DNA of 24,250 nucleotides. It comes from JANYHF01 sp031393505. GTDB taxonomy: Bacteria > Pseudomonadota > Alphaproteobacteria > Rhizobiales > Hyphomicrobiaceae. A program made the position numbers and the translations under genes. The notes under the pieces were generated by a model that was not told the origin of the DNA, did no database searches, and worked only from the letters and a program-made list of their open reading frames with translations. Positions 17,073 to 24,250 of this stretch are shown one piece after another. The DNA lies in assembly GCA_031393505.1 (NCBI GenBank), contig JANMVX010000007.1, positions 1 to 24,250 on the forward strand, read 5' to 3'. The number at the start of each line of letters is the position of its first letter. Positions within the stretch are counted from its first letter, which is position 1.

Positions 17073-20000
17073 ATGGCGATGCAATCCGCAACCTCGCCGC
17101 CGAGGTATTGGGCGTTCATCAGCTATAGTCATCATGACTCGCGCTGGGGTCAGTGGCTGCATAAAGCCCTCGAAACTTACACCGTGCCCCGCCGACTTGT
17201 CGGGATGGCCAATCGCGACGGCAAAATCCCGGCACGGATCCGGCCTGTGTTCATCGATCGCGAGGAATTGCCGACTTCCGCCAGCCTGTCGGGCAACATC
17301 GACCAGGCGCTTCAGAACTCCCGGTATCTGATCGTCATCTGTTCGCCACACGCAGCGCTTTCGAACTGGGTTAACGAGGAAATCAAGCGGTTCAAGCGAG
17401 GCGGCGGCGCCGACCGCGTGCTTTGCCTGATCGTCGGCGGCGAGCCGAATGCCTCGGACAAACCCGAGCTTGGTGAACTCGAGTGCTTTCCCCAAGCGGT
17501 CCGCTTCAACGTCACGTCGACGGGGGCGATAAGCAGGCACCGTGCCGAACCGATCGCGGCAGACGTTCGCAAAGGTGCCGACGGTGTCCACCGGGCCAAG
17601 ATGAAGCTTGTGGCGGGGTTGCTCGGGGTCAATTTCGACGACCTGATACGGCGCGAACGACAGCGCCGGGTGGCACGCTATGTCGCAGCCGTGGCAGCGG
17701 CGTTCCTGATCGTCGCTGCCATCGGCACCGTCTGGTACCGCGGGCATCAGGCGACGGTCGAAGCCGAACGTCAGCAGGAATCGAGGCTCGCCCAACTGCT
17801 GTACCAGAAGGCCCTCACAGCAAATCAGCAGGACGATGGGCGCACCGCCGCACTCTATGGGGCAGCATGGATCGAGCACAGCTTGCTTGCCGGGGAGCTC
17901 GATGGTCGAGTCAAGCAAACCCCCGACGATCGGGCCGATCTGCGGCGCAAGATGGACTTCATCAGCTCGATTTCAACGAGCGCCGTTTCCGGCCAAAGAT
18001 TGTCCGACCCACGGTTCGCAGGCGCCATGGCAAGCTCTCCCGACGGCAAGCGCCTGAGCTGGGCGCACAGCGATGGGACCCTCGTCGTCGCCGATGCGAA
18101 CAACCCTCGTTCGCAAGAAATCCTCAATCCGGGGATCGGAACGATCAGCGCACTTGCGCTCAGTGAAAGCGGCCTGATCGCCGTGGGCTCCCAGGGCGGC
18201 GGGATCGCGCTGTGGCAACCGCGTGCCCAACGTTGGACCTCCTTGCGCCGCCAGGGCCCCGCGATCCGCGCGGTCGGCTTTTCACCCGACGCTCGCCTGC
18301 TGGCCATCGCCGGAGATGGCCCCGGGATCGAAATTCGCGACGTCGCGGAGGGGTCTGCGGGTCACGCTCAGCTCCGCGTCGTTGGAGCGGACCAGGATCA
18401 CTATCACGCGCTTGCCTTCACTGGCGACGGCAGGCGTCTGGGCGCGGTCGCTGACGGACGCAGGGGAAACGCTCTTGGCATTTGGGACCTGGCGAGTGGT
18501 TCGCCGGTCGGTTCGCCAAAGACCTTTACCGATGTCCCCCTGTCGCTGGCCTTCAGCGGCGACGGGAAGTGGGCGGCGGTTGGCCTGTTCGACAGCACAA
18601 TTCACATCTTCGTCCCAGACGAAAGCTCCTCCGAAAGAGTTCTGACCGGCCATACCCGCCTTGTCGGTGCGCTTGCTTTCAGCCCCGACAGCCGCCTCCT
18701 GGCAAGCGGCAGCGACGACTGGACCGCAGCATTGTGGGAGACTGCGTCGTGGGACCGCTATGCCACCCTTACCGGGTATGCGCGGCCCATCGTCGGCGTC
18801 GCTTTTGCCCAGCACGGGCGAGCGTTGCTCGCCGGCAGTCCCGAGGACCATGTCCTCCAGCTCTGGACATTGCCCGCGCCGCTGGATCTGAAGGCTACCG
18901 CAGCCCATGCCGGAGCCGTCCGGGCGGTTGAATGGAGTCCGGCTGGCGATGTCGTGGCTACGGCCGGCGACGATCGCGAAATCCGCTTGTGGGAGCCCAG
19001 GACGTTGCGGCCGCTCGGTCCTCCATTCCCGCTTCTCCACACCGACGCGGTGCGCGCACTCAAGTTCACGCCCGACGGCCAGTATCTGATCTCGGCGGGC
19101 CGCGACGGCAATATCATCGCGTGGAACTGGCGATTGCGGAAACCGGCAAGCGGCCCCGTCCACGGTCACGATCGCTGGATCTTCGACCTAACCGTGTCGC
19201 CCGACGGCAAGAAGCTCGCCACCGCGAGCTGGGACAACACCGTCAAGCTGTGGTCCCTGCCCGATTTGCGCCCGCTCGGCCGATTGCAAGAGAAGTCCGG
19301 GGCAGTGGGTGGCGTTGCGTTCTCGCCCGATGGCAGACTGATTGCCTCGGCCAGCAACGATCATCTCGTCAGACTTTGGGATCCGCGATCCGCAGACGCA
19401 TCGGGCCGGATAAGTCCGCTTGCTGTCTTGTCCGGCCATACCGAGGTTGCGCGTGCTCTGGCGTTCAACCCTGACGGAGCGCTGCTCTTGTCCGGGGGCG
19501 GCGATGGCCGGATCAAGGTCTGGAACGTCAAGGAGTGCCTCGCGACGCGCGCGTGTCACCCGCAGGGCGATCTCATGGGCCACAATGAATTCATGATCTG
19601 GAGGCTTGCCTTCAACCCATCCGGGGCGCTGCTTGTCTCAGGGTCGCAGAGCAACAATCGCCAGACGCTTCGCCTGTGGGACTTCAAGCGCGGCAAGGTA
19701 ATCGCCTACCTCACCGGACATCGGGGATTTGCGCTCTCCGCGTCCTTCAGCCCCAACGGTAAACTGCTGGCGTCGGGCGGCGACGATGGCGACCTGCGCG
19801 TCTGGCGGGTCGCTGATTTCTGGCCGCTCCCGCAGCGCCGCAGCATCGAAGCGGGCCATGCCCTGCTCAATTTCCTTGCTCGGCCTCCGTACACGCAGGC
19901 AGCAGCGCATGCCCTGACCTGCAGGATCGGCGCCGGGACCGGGCTCGAGATTGTCGGATCCGATGCGACCACGGTCGAAGCCGGAAGGTTGCCGTGTTGA
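17073..20000 (+). CDS. TIR domain-transmembrane-WD40 (14-repeat) protein
   Basis: About 975 residues. An N-terminal TIR domain (about 12-175) opens with YWAFISYSHHDSRW and has SNWVNEE with E103 where NADase-type TIRs keep the catalytic glutamate. A basic stretch and one membrane helix (about 199-220) lead into a helical linker (about 225-300). Fourteen WD40 units then fill about 310-925, with many clear pairs such as FSPDSRLLASGSDD...LWE. Fourteen repeats fit two seven-bladed propellers. A likely reading is a cytosolic TIR effector tethered to the membrane and controlled by the propellers on the opposite face, or a re-entrant arrangement. NAD cleavage is inferred, not shown. The start is uncertain: ATG 17040 is in frame but ATG 17073 follows GGGGG and lies nearer the domain. 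It leads a four-gene operon and overlaps the next start. Confidence 0.88.
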   Translation: MAMQSATSPPRYWAFISYSHHDSRWGQWLHKALETYTVPRRLVGMANRDGKIPARIRPVFIDREELPTSASLSGNIDQALQNSRYLIVICSPHAALSNWVNEEIKRFKRGGGADRVLCLIVGGEPNASDKPELGELECFPQAVRFNVTSTGAISRHRAEPIAADVRKGADGVHRAKMKLVAGLLGVNFDDLIRRERQRRVARYVAAVAAAFLIVAAIGTVWYRGHQATVEAERQQESRLAQLLYQKALTANQQDDGRTAALYGAAWIEHSLLAGELDGRVKQTPDDRADLRRKMDFISSISTSAVSGQRLSDPRFAGAMASSPDGKRLSWAHSDGTLVVADANNPRSQEILNPGIGTISALALSESGLIAVGSQGGGIALWQPRAQRWTSLRRQGPAIRAVGFSPDARLLAIAGDGPGIEIRDVAEGSAGHAQLRVVGADQDHYHALAFTGDGRRLGAVADGRRGNALGIWDLASGSPVGSPKTFTDVPLSLAFSGDGKWAAVGLFDSTIHIFVPDESSSERVLTGHTRLVGALAFSPDSRLLASGSDDWTAALWETASWDRYATLTGYARPIVGVAFAQHGRALLAGSPEDHVLQLWTLPAPLDLKATAAHAGAVRAVEWSPAGDVVATAGDDREIRLWEPRTLRPLGPPFPLLHTDAVRALKFTPDGQYLISAGRDGNIIAWNWRLRKPASGPVHGHDRWIFDLTVSPDGKKLATASWDNTVKLWSLPDLRPLGRLQEKSGAVGGVAFSPDGRLIASASNDHLVRLWDPRSADASGRISPLAVLSGHTEVARALAFNPDGALLLSGGGDGRIKVWNVKECLATRACHPQGDLMGHNEFMIWRLAFNPSGALLVSGSQSNNRQTLRLWDFKRGKVIAYLTGHRGFALSASFSPNGKLLASGGDDGDLRVWRVADFWPLPQRRSIEAGHALLNFLARPPYTQAAAHALTCRIGAGTGLEIVGSDATTVEAGRLPC

Positions 20001-20335
20001 GTGGCGCGGTCGAACTTCGGCGCGCGCTACTCCTCCTGGCAGTGCCCGTTGCCTTCGAACTGGGTCAGTTCGCAACTTGCGCGCCGGATCGCGAACTCGG
20101 CATTCCCGCGTATCCTGCACTCTACTTCCTGGCCGATCCGGGCGTGGTCCGCCAGGACCTGGTGTTTCGGGTCCAGGAAGCACTTGTCGCGCACGGGTTC
20201 GATCCGGGTTCGGTCGATGGCAAGTCCGGCGGGAAAACGCGCAAGGCTATAATGGCCTTCAGGAATTGGGCAGGTCAGCCAGGCGACGACGCCATCACGC
20301 CCGAGCTCTTCATCCAGCTGCAGCGCTGGCCTTGA
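19994..20335 (+). CDS. Small exported peptidoglycan-binding-like protein
   Basis: 113 residues from GTG 19994 (or TTG 19997, which overlaps the TIR stop as TTGA). An N-terminal hydrophobic segment, ALLLLAVPVAF at about 11-21, should direct export or anchoring. The C-terminal half, DLVFRVQEALVAHGFDPGSVDGKSGGKTRKAIMAF, has the PG_binding_1 pattern (VQ..L...G...G..DG..G..T..A...F). It is expected to touch cell wall in the periplasm. The tight overlap with the TIR-WD40 gene suggests coupled expression; a role as a periplasmic partner is an inference. No catalytic domain is present. Confidence 0.75.
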   Translation: MLSGAVELRRALLLLAVPVAFELGQFATCAPDRELGIPAYPALYFLADPGVVRQDLVFRVQEALVAHGFDPGSVDGKSGGKTRKAIMAFRNWAGQPGDDAITPELFIQLQRWP

Positions 20336-20344
20336 GGAGTGGCT

Positions 20345-21997
20345 GTGACGGCACCAAATGATCCCCCCGGACGGCTCGGTTGGCTGGTGCCCCTGCTGTT
20401 CGTTGCAGCGGCGAGCCTGCTCGCGACGTGGCGCTACGCTGCCTTGGGCTTCAATCCCACCGATGACGGCTTCGTTCTTGCCTACGCGCGGAGGATTCTC
20501 GAAGGCCAGGTTCCGCATCGCGACTTCATCGCGATCCATCTCGCCGGCTCGGGCTACCTGCACGCTCCGCTTGTCGCGTTTGGTGGCGAACACACTTACC
20601 TGATCTCTCGGCTCTTCGTCTGGGCGCAACTGGCCTTTATCGCCTGGGCCTGGAGCGACCTCTGCTCGCGATTCGCTGAATCGCGCCCCTCGCTGGTCAT
20701 GCAGGTGGCCATCGCGCTGATCAGCCTGACCCTCTCGGCCCATTATTTTCCCGACATGGCCTGGCATACGATCGACGGGCTGTTTCTGATCAGCGCAGGC
20801 CTTTGGCTGCGCGTCGCGACCGGCGGGCGCATGCGCTTTCTTGGCGACGTGCTGCTTGGCGCGGCGATCCTGTGCAAGCAGAATTTCGTGTTCTGCGTCC
20901 CTTTGATCATCTTGCTATGCGAACGTCGCCAACGCGCCGGGGCTGTGGCCGCGGTACTCGCTCTGCCGACGCTCTATGCACTCGGTGTAGTCGTTGCCGG
21001 AGGTACCGGCGACGCCTGGACTCAGCTCACCACCCAAAGCGATCTGGCGACCCCCGGCTTTTACAAATACCTCTGGGAACCCGCCTTTGCTGGCGGGGTC
21101 GTGATAGGCGTGTTGACGATCTTGCTGCTTTTGAACCGTCCCGATGGCAAGCAGCGTGATGCCGAAATGACGGTAGCGAATCTGACCGGACTGGCGATCG
21201 TTCTTATGCTGATCGTCGGCGCGAGCAATGCGATGACCCAAGGCCGCTATCTCGGCTCGCCCGCATTCGGTCTGTTCGGCCTCACTTGCGGCACCACGCT
21301 TGCCCTAGCCGCGCTAACAAACCCGAAAAGCCCGCTATGGAAGATCGGACTCATTGCAGTCGCGGTCGGATGGTGCACGGCACTGTCCATCGGCTACAAC
21401 ACCCCGGCTTTGGCCGCGGGCCTTGCCGCGACCCTTTTGCTCCAATTCTGGTTTCCTCGACCAGGCAGTCCGCCCAAGTTCGGATGGACCGCGGGGATCC
21501 TCGTCGGAATCGTCGGCGTCTGGTGCCTCTGGGCCTTCGACCAAACACGAATGAAGTTTGTCTATCTCGAACGACCGGCAAACGAGCTGACCTGGAGCCT
21601 CGATGGTGTGCTGCCTGGGGGTGCCGGGTTACGCACCGACCGCAACACCTATCTCGTCCTGCGCGATTTACGGGCGCTCACCGCAGTCGGTGGTGGGCAA
21701 TACGCAATCCTTCCCGATTTCGCAGGCTACTGGCCCGCAGCCGACCAACCCAATCCGCTGCCGATCGACTGGTCGCAGTGGATCGAACTGGGATCGCCGG
21801 CACTCCGAGGCCGCGCCATCGCCGCGATGAACGCGCACCGCGGCAGGCTCACCTTCATTGTCGCCAAATTCGAAACATCATCGCTGGCCAAGGGCTTCAC
21901 ACCCGCGACAACTTCGTTTCGTTATCCTTTGGCCGCTTACGCGCGAACACACTACACCAAGGTCGGCGAGACGCCGTACTTCGAGATTTACCGCTAG
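20345..21997 (+). CDS. Polytopic membrane protein, GT-C (PMT/ArnT-like) glycosyltransferase candidate
   Basis: About 550 residues and 10-12 predicted membrane helices. After the first helix comes PTDDGFVLAYARRILEGQVPHRDF with the acidic pair D40-D41. This is the layout of GT-C glycosyltransferases, where an acidic residue in the first extracytoplasmic loop is catalytic and the substrate donor is polyprenyl-phosphate sugar. A soluble C-terminal part of about 140 residues follows the last helix. GTG 20345 is chosen because GAGGAG ends five bases upstream; an in-frame GTG at 20339 lies inside that site. It is nine bases after the peptidoglycan-binding-like gene and 15 bases before the cyclase. 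Sugar donor and acceptor are unknown. A transporter-like function is not excluded. Confidence 0.7.
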   Translation: MTAPNDPPGRLGWLVPLLFVAAASLLATWRYAALGFNPTDDGFVLAYARRILEGQVPHRDFIAIHLAGSGYLHAPLVAFGGEHTYLISRLFVWAQLAFIAWAWSDLCSRFAESRPSLVMQVAIALISLTLSAHYFPDMAWHTIDGLFLISAGLWLRVATGGRMRFLGDVLLGAAILCKQNFVFCVPLIILLCERRQRAGAVAAVLALPTLYALGVVVAGGTGDAWTQLTTQSDLATPGFYKYLWEPAFAGGVVIGVLTILLLLNRPDGKQRDAEMTVANLTGLAIVLMLIVGASNAMTQGRYLGSPAFGLFGLTCGTTLALAALTNPKSPLWKIGLIAVAVGWCTALSIGYNTPALAAGLAATLLLQFWFPRPGSPPKFGWTAGILVGIVGVWCLWAFDQTRMKFVYLERPANELTWSLDGVLPGGAGLRTDRNTYLVLRDLRALTAVGGGQYAILPDFAGYWPAADQPNPLPIDWSQWIELGSPALRGRAIAAMNAHRGRLTFIVAKFETSSLAKGFTPATTSFRYPLAAYARTHYTKVGETPYFEIYR

Positions 21998-22012
21998 CGG
22001 AGGGACACAGGA

Positions 22013-23143
22013 ATGAACGCTCCATCGGCGGTGGTTGTCTACTCTGGGCACATGTTCGAAGCGGGCAGTGCGCAAGAGCATGCGCTTGCCGGGCGGATCT
22101 CCGACTTGCTTGCCTCGCTCCGCGCCAACGAAGCGTTCGGGCCGCTCGCCTGTGGCGGCGATATTCTCGTCGCCGAAGCGATGATCGCGAGAGGGGGCAA
22201 AGTGCACGTTGTCCTGCCCTTTGCCGAAGACGATTTCATCGCGGGGTCGGTGCTGTGCGGTGGCGACGGATGGCTATCACGCTATCGCCAGTGCCGCGCG
22301 GCGGCAGCCTCGCTCCATTTCGCGACGCCGGGTGCCTATGTGAACGACGATAACCAGTTTGCTTATGCCACCCGGCTTGCAATGGGTCTCGCCGCGCTTC
22401 GCGCGCGCGACCTTGCCTGCGAGGCCGTGCAGGTCGCGATCCACGACGCGGGTGCCAGGTCTTTTTCGAAGACCGGACTTGCGGGCACGAGCGCCGACAC
22501 CGCGGCGTGGCAGAAATTGGGCAAGCGCACGCTCACTGTCGATCCTGGACCCGTGGGCAGGGCCTTGCGCTTTCCCCCTCCCTTACCGCCAGTGTACGAT
22601 GCGCAACGGGCCATTCGCTCGATACTTTTCGCCGACTACAAGGGTTTCTCGGCCCTTGGCGAACGCGAACTGCCGTTGTTTATGCGCGAGGTGATGGGCC
22701 GCATCGGCCAGGTGCTCGACGATTTCGGCGAGCACATCGAATTTCGCAACACCTGGGGCGACGCGCTATACGCCATCATCGACCAGCCGGCCGTCGCGGC
22801 CCGCGTCGCGCTCTCGTTACAGGATCGGCTGGCCGACCTTCCTCCGGGCCTAATTCCGGCAACAGGGGAAGCCGGCATGCGCATAGGACTTCATTTTGGT
22901 CCGATCTACAAAGGCACCGATCGCGTGACTCGCAGCGCCTTATGGTATGGCGGAGAAGTCAATCGCACCGCCAGGATCGAGCCGGTCACGCCCGTTGGCG
23001 GGGTCTATTGCACCGAGACTTTTGCGGCTGCACTCGTCCTCGAGGGCGATCTCTACTGCGATCTGACCGCAGTGGGCGAAAAGCAATTGCCGAAAGGATT
23101 TGGCAGCGTCGAGCTTTACCGGCTGGAAGCCAAGAGCAACTAG
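22013..23143 (+). CDS. Class III nucleotide cyclase with N-terminal SLOG/Rossmann-like domain
   Basis: 376 residues, soluble. Residues about 1-190 form a Rossmann-type domain with ACGGDILVAEAMIARGGKVHVVLPF, resembling the SLOG/DprA nucleotide-binding fold. The cyclase domain (about 195-375) begins SILFADYKGFS. Metal-binding D208 and D250 (in NTWGDA) and the transition-state pair N317 and R321 (VNRTAR) are all present, so it should be active. The residue that is Lys in adenylyl cyclases is N246, and the paired Asp position reads Leu310 in an ungapped alignment. The base made into a cyclic nucleotide (A, G, C or U) therefore cannot be assigned. GGAGG lies 9 bases upstream of the ATG at 22013. 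Last gene of the TIR operon, which suggests it makes or senses a nucleotide signal linked to the TIR protein. Confidence 0.85.
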   Translation: MNAPSAVVVYSGHMFEAGSAQEHALAGRISDLLASLRANEAFGPLACGGDILVAEAMIARGGKVHVVLPFAEDDFIAGSVLCGGDGWLSRYRQCRAAAASLHFATPGAYVNDDNQFAYATRLAMGLAALRARDLACEAVQVAIHDAGARSFSKTGLAGTSADTAAWQKLGKRTLTVDPGPVGRALRFPPPLPPVYDAQRAIRSILFADYKGFSALGERELPLFMREVMGRIGQVLDDFGEHIEFRNTWGDALYAIIDQPAVAARVALSLQDRLADLPPGLIPATGEAGMRIGLHFGPIYKGTDRVTRSALWYGGEVNRTARIEPVTPVGGVYCTETFAAALVLEGDLYCDLTAVGEKQLPKGFGSVELYRLEAKSN

Positions 23144-23669
23144 GATTGTCATGGGATTCGGTGGAGTGACTGCTTTACTTGGCGATCGGACAAATTTTCG
23201 CTGGCGCAACTCACAAGCCGAGATGGCAAATTTCGCGCGAGGCGGAAGGGCTGCTGTCTTTGGCTTCAATCGCAGAACTTGCCGGACCGGTTCCGGCCCC
23301 ATTCAAGCCATCGAGATCGACGATCTAAACGCGTGAATGCACGGCAGCTATCAGTGGCCGGATCGGGTCCGTCGAATGACCGCAATGTTGGCGGTTTCTG
23401 CCCGGCGATTGCGTCCCAGTTATAATCATCGAGCCAGCTTGATCGCGCTTCCAAAACCTGTCGTTCGCTCGGCCGCTGGGGTGCGGCGCGCCGAATATCT
23501 CACGGGGATGGTTTGCTGTTCAGACCCCGAAGCGGAACGATGCGCCGTGCCACTGGTTCGGATAGTGAGCGATATGCACGGCAACTCTTTTGCCTTTGTG
23601 TTGGCATCGCAGCACTCAAGCCGAACCCGCGCCGTCAGATTTATCGTTCCCCGCATGGAGGAGCTGCAA
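23144..23669. other. Non-coding stretch between the cyclase operon and the DUF899 gene
   Basis: About 525 bases with no gene I can support. A short frame from ATG 23151 to 23336 has no ribosome binding site and no family resemblance; minus-strand frames here are low-complexity. No RNA gene, hairpin with T-tract, attachment-site repeat or transposase remnant was seen. Base composition and codon rhythm drop relative to the neighbours, as expected of a genuine intergenic or eroded region. If the TIR operon is a mobile cargo, its right edge would fall here. Confidence 0.5.
23534..23558 (+). promoter_or_regulatory. Possible EcfG-type general-stress promoter
   Basis: GGAAC, 17 bases, then GTT. This fits the alphaproteobacterial EcfG consensus (GGAAC-N16-CGTT) except for G in place of the C before GTT. 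It points toward the DUF899 gene, whose ATG is about 110 bases downstream. A single motif match of this length can occur by chance. Confidence 0.3.
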
Positions 23670-24250
23670 ATGATCGAGCTGAAACCCGCCATCGAACTGG
23701 CCGAGAAATCGGCGAAGCCCTATCCCAACGACAGCTCGGAGTATCGCAAGGCGCGGACGGCGCTGCTGGCCGAAGAAATCGAACTCAGGCGACATATCGA
23801 GCGGGTCGCAAGCCAGCGACGCCAGTTGCCGCTCGGCGGCGAGGCACCGTCTTACCGTTTTCTGGATGCCCAAGGTGAGACCGTGGACTTGGCAAACATG
23901 TTCGGCAGGCACGGCACGCTCGTCACCTATTTCTGGATGTACGGGCCTCAGCGCGAACGACCGTGCCCGATGTGCACGGCGCTGCTCGGCTCCCTGGACA
24001 TTCCCGCTGTTGATCTCGAGCAGCGCGTTGCACTGGCAGTCATCGGGCGATCGCCAGTCGCGCGACAGCTCGCCTTCGCCCGCGAACGCGGGTGGCGAAA
24101 TCTGACATTCTACCAATGCGTCGGCAATGACTTCCCCAAAGACTATCGAGGACTCGCTCCCGACGGGAGCGAGTGGCCCGCGTTGGATATCTGGAAGAAG
24201 GTCGGTGACAAGGTGCATCATTTTTGGGCGGGCGAGTCCGGCGAAACCGC
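23670..24250 (+). CDS. DUF899 thioredoxin-like protein, 3' end outside window
   Basis: First 193 residues of a DUF899 family protein (full members are about 230-260 residues). After an N-terminal helical region (about 1-55, ending IERVASQRRQLPLGG), the thioredoxin-like fold begins with YRFLDAQGETVDLANMF and TLVTYFWMYG. C99-P-M-C102 lies in RPCPMCTALLGSLD, the position of the redox pair in this family. IGRSPVARQLAFARERGWRNLTFY follows. It is predicted to be a cytosolic redox or dithiol protein; the substrate is unknown. ATG 23670 is chosen over ATG 23655 because GGAGGAG ends six bases before it. A 9-base perfect hairpin at 24153-24173 is inside the coding sequence. Confidence 0.85.
   Translation, partial: MIELKPAIELAEKSAKPYPNDSSEYRKARTALLAEEIELRRHIERVASQRRQLPLGGEAPSYRFLDAQGETVDLANMFGRHGTLVTYFWMYGPQRERPCPMCTALLGSLDIPAVDLEQRVALAVIGRSPVARQLAFARERGWRNLTFYQCVGNDFPKDYRGLAPDGSEWPALDIWKKVGDKVHHFWAGESGET

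Noticed and set aside
17073..23143. Assignment as a known Pycsar system
   Set aside because: Pycsar pairs a cyclase with an effector that binds its product; here no cyclic-nucleotide-binding domain is visible and two extra envelope genes are present.
23144..23669. Attachment site, CRISPR or transposon end at the right side of the TIR operon
   Set aside because: No direct or inverted repeats matching the left side, no spaced repeats and no transposase or integrase were found by eye.
24153..24173. Perfect 9-base inverted repeat with 3-base loop
   Set aside because: Lies inside the DUF899 coding sequence (LAPDGSEW), has no T-tract and does not coincide with a gene end, so not a terminator.

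Overview
The window is GC-rich, densely coding DNA, most likely from an alphaproteobacterium and plausibly a sphingomonad or erythrobacter relative. That guess rests on the lpiA/mprF plus acvB gene pair, the patatin / acetoacetate decarboxylase / 3-hydroxybutyrate dehydrogenase operon and the general style of the proteins. No rRNA, tRNA, CRISPR array, transposase or integrase was seen.

Layout. (1) 151-2075 is a decayed asparagine synthetase, with no start, an in-frame TGA and at least three frameshifts. (2) 2239-2697 is a small ion-channel-like membrane protein. (3) 2902-6222 is a 1,106-residue fusion of a GH18-like domain, a NodB deacetylase and a membrane GT2 synthase, presumably for an exopolysaccharide. 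(4) On the minus strand, 6304-6771 is a secreted EF-hand protein. (5) 7052-12382 is a tight operon of acvB, a second VirJ/AcvB-like hydrolase, a DUF2147 protein and mprF/lpiA, which together should make, flip and hydrolyse aminoacylated phosphatidylglycerol. acvB carries an amber codon exactly at its signal-peptide junction. (6) 12569-15210 is a patatin, acetoacetate decarboxylase and 3-hydroxybutyrate dehydrogenase operon. (7) On the minus strand, 15171-16934 holds a complete sensor kinase downstream of a response regulator that has lost its receiver domain and carries a frameshift.

(8) 17073-23143 is the most unusual part: four tightly packed co-directional genes. They encode a TIR-transmembrane-WD40 protein with 14 repeats (two predicted seven-bladed propellers), a small exported peptidoglycan-binding-like protein, a polytopic GT-C-like membrane protein, and a class III nucleotide cyclase fused to an N-terminal SLOG/Rossmann-like domain. 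The cyclase keeps its catalytic residues but lacks the usual adenine-specifying lysine. The left edge of this unit lies against the truncated response regulator, so it may have been inserted there. A nucleotide-signalling or conflict (defence) role is an inference from domain content. (9) A non-coding stretch of about 525 bases follows, then the 5' part of a DUF899 thioredoxin-like gene that runs off the window.

Several genes (asnB, acvB, the response regulator) carry disabling changes. Some are homopolymer indels that could be sequencing errors; others are point stops that look like C-to-T transitions and are harder to explain that way.
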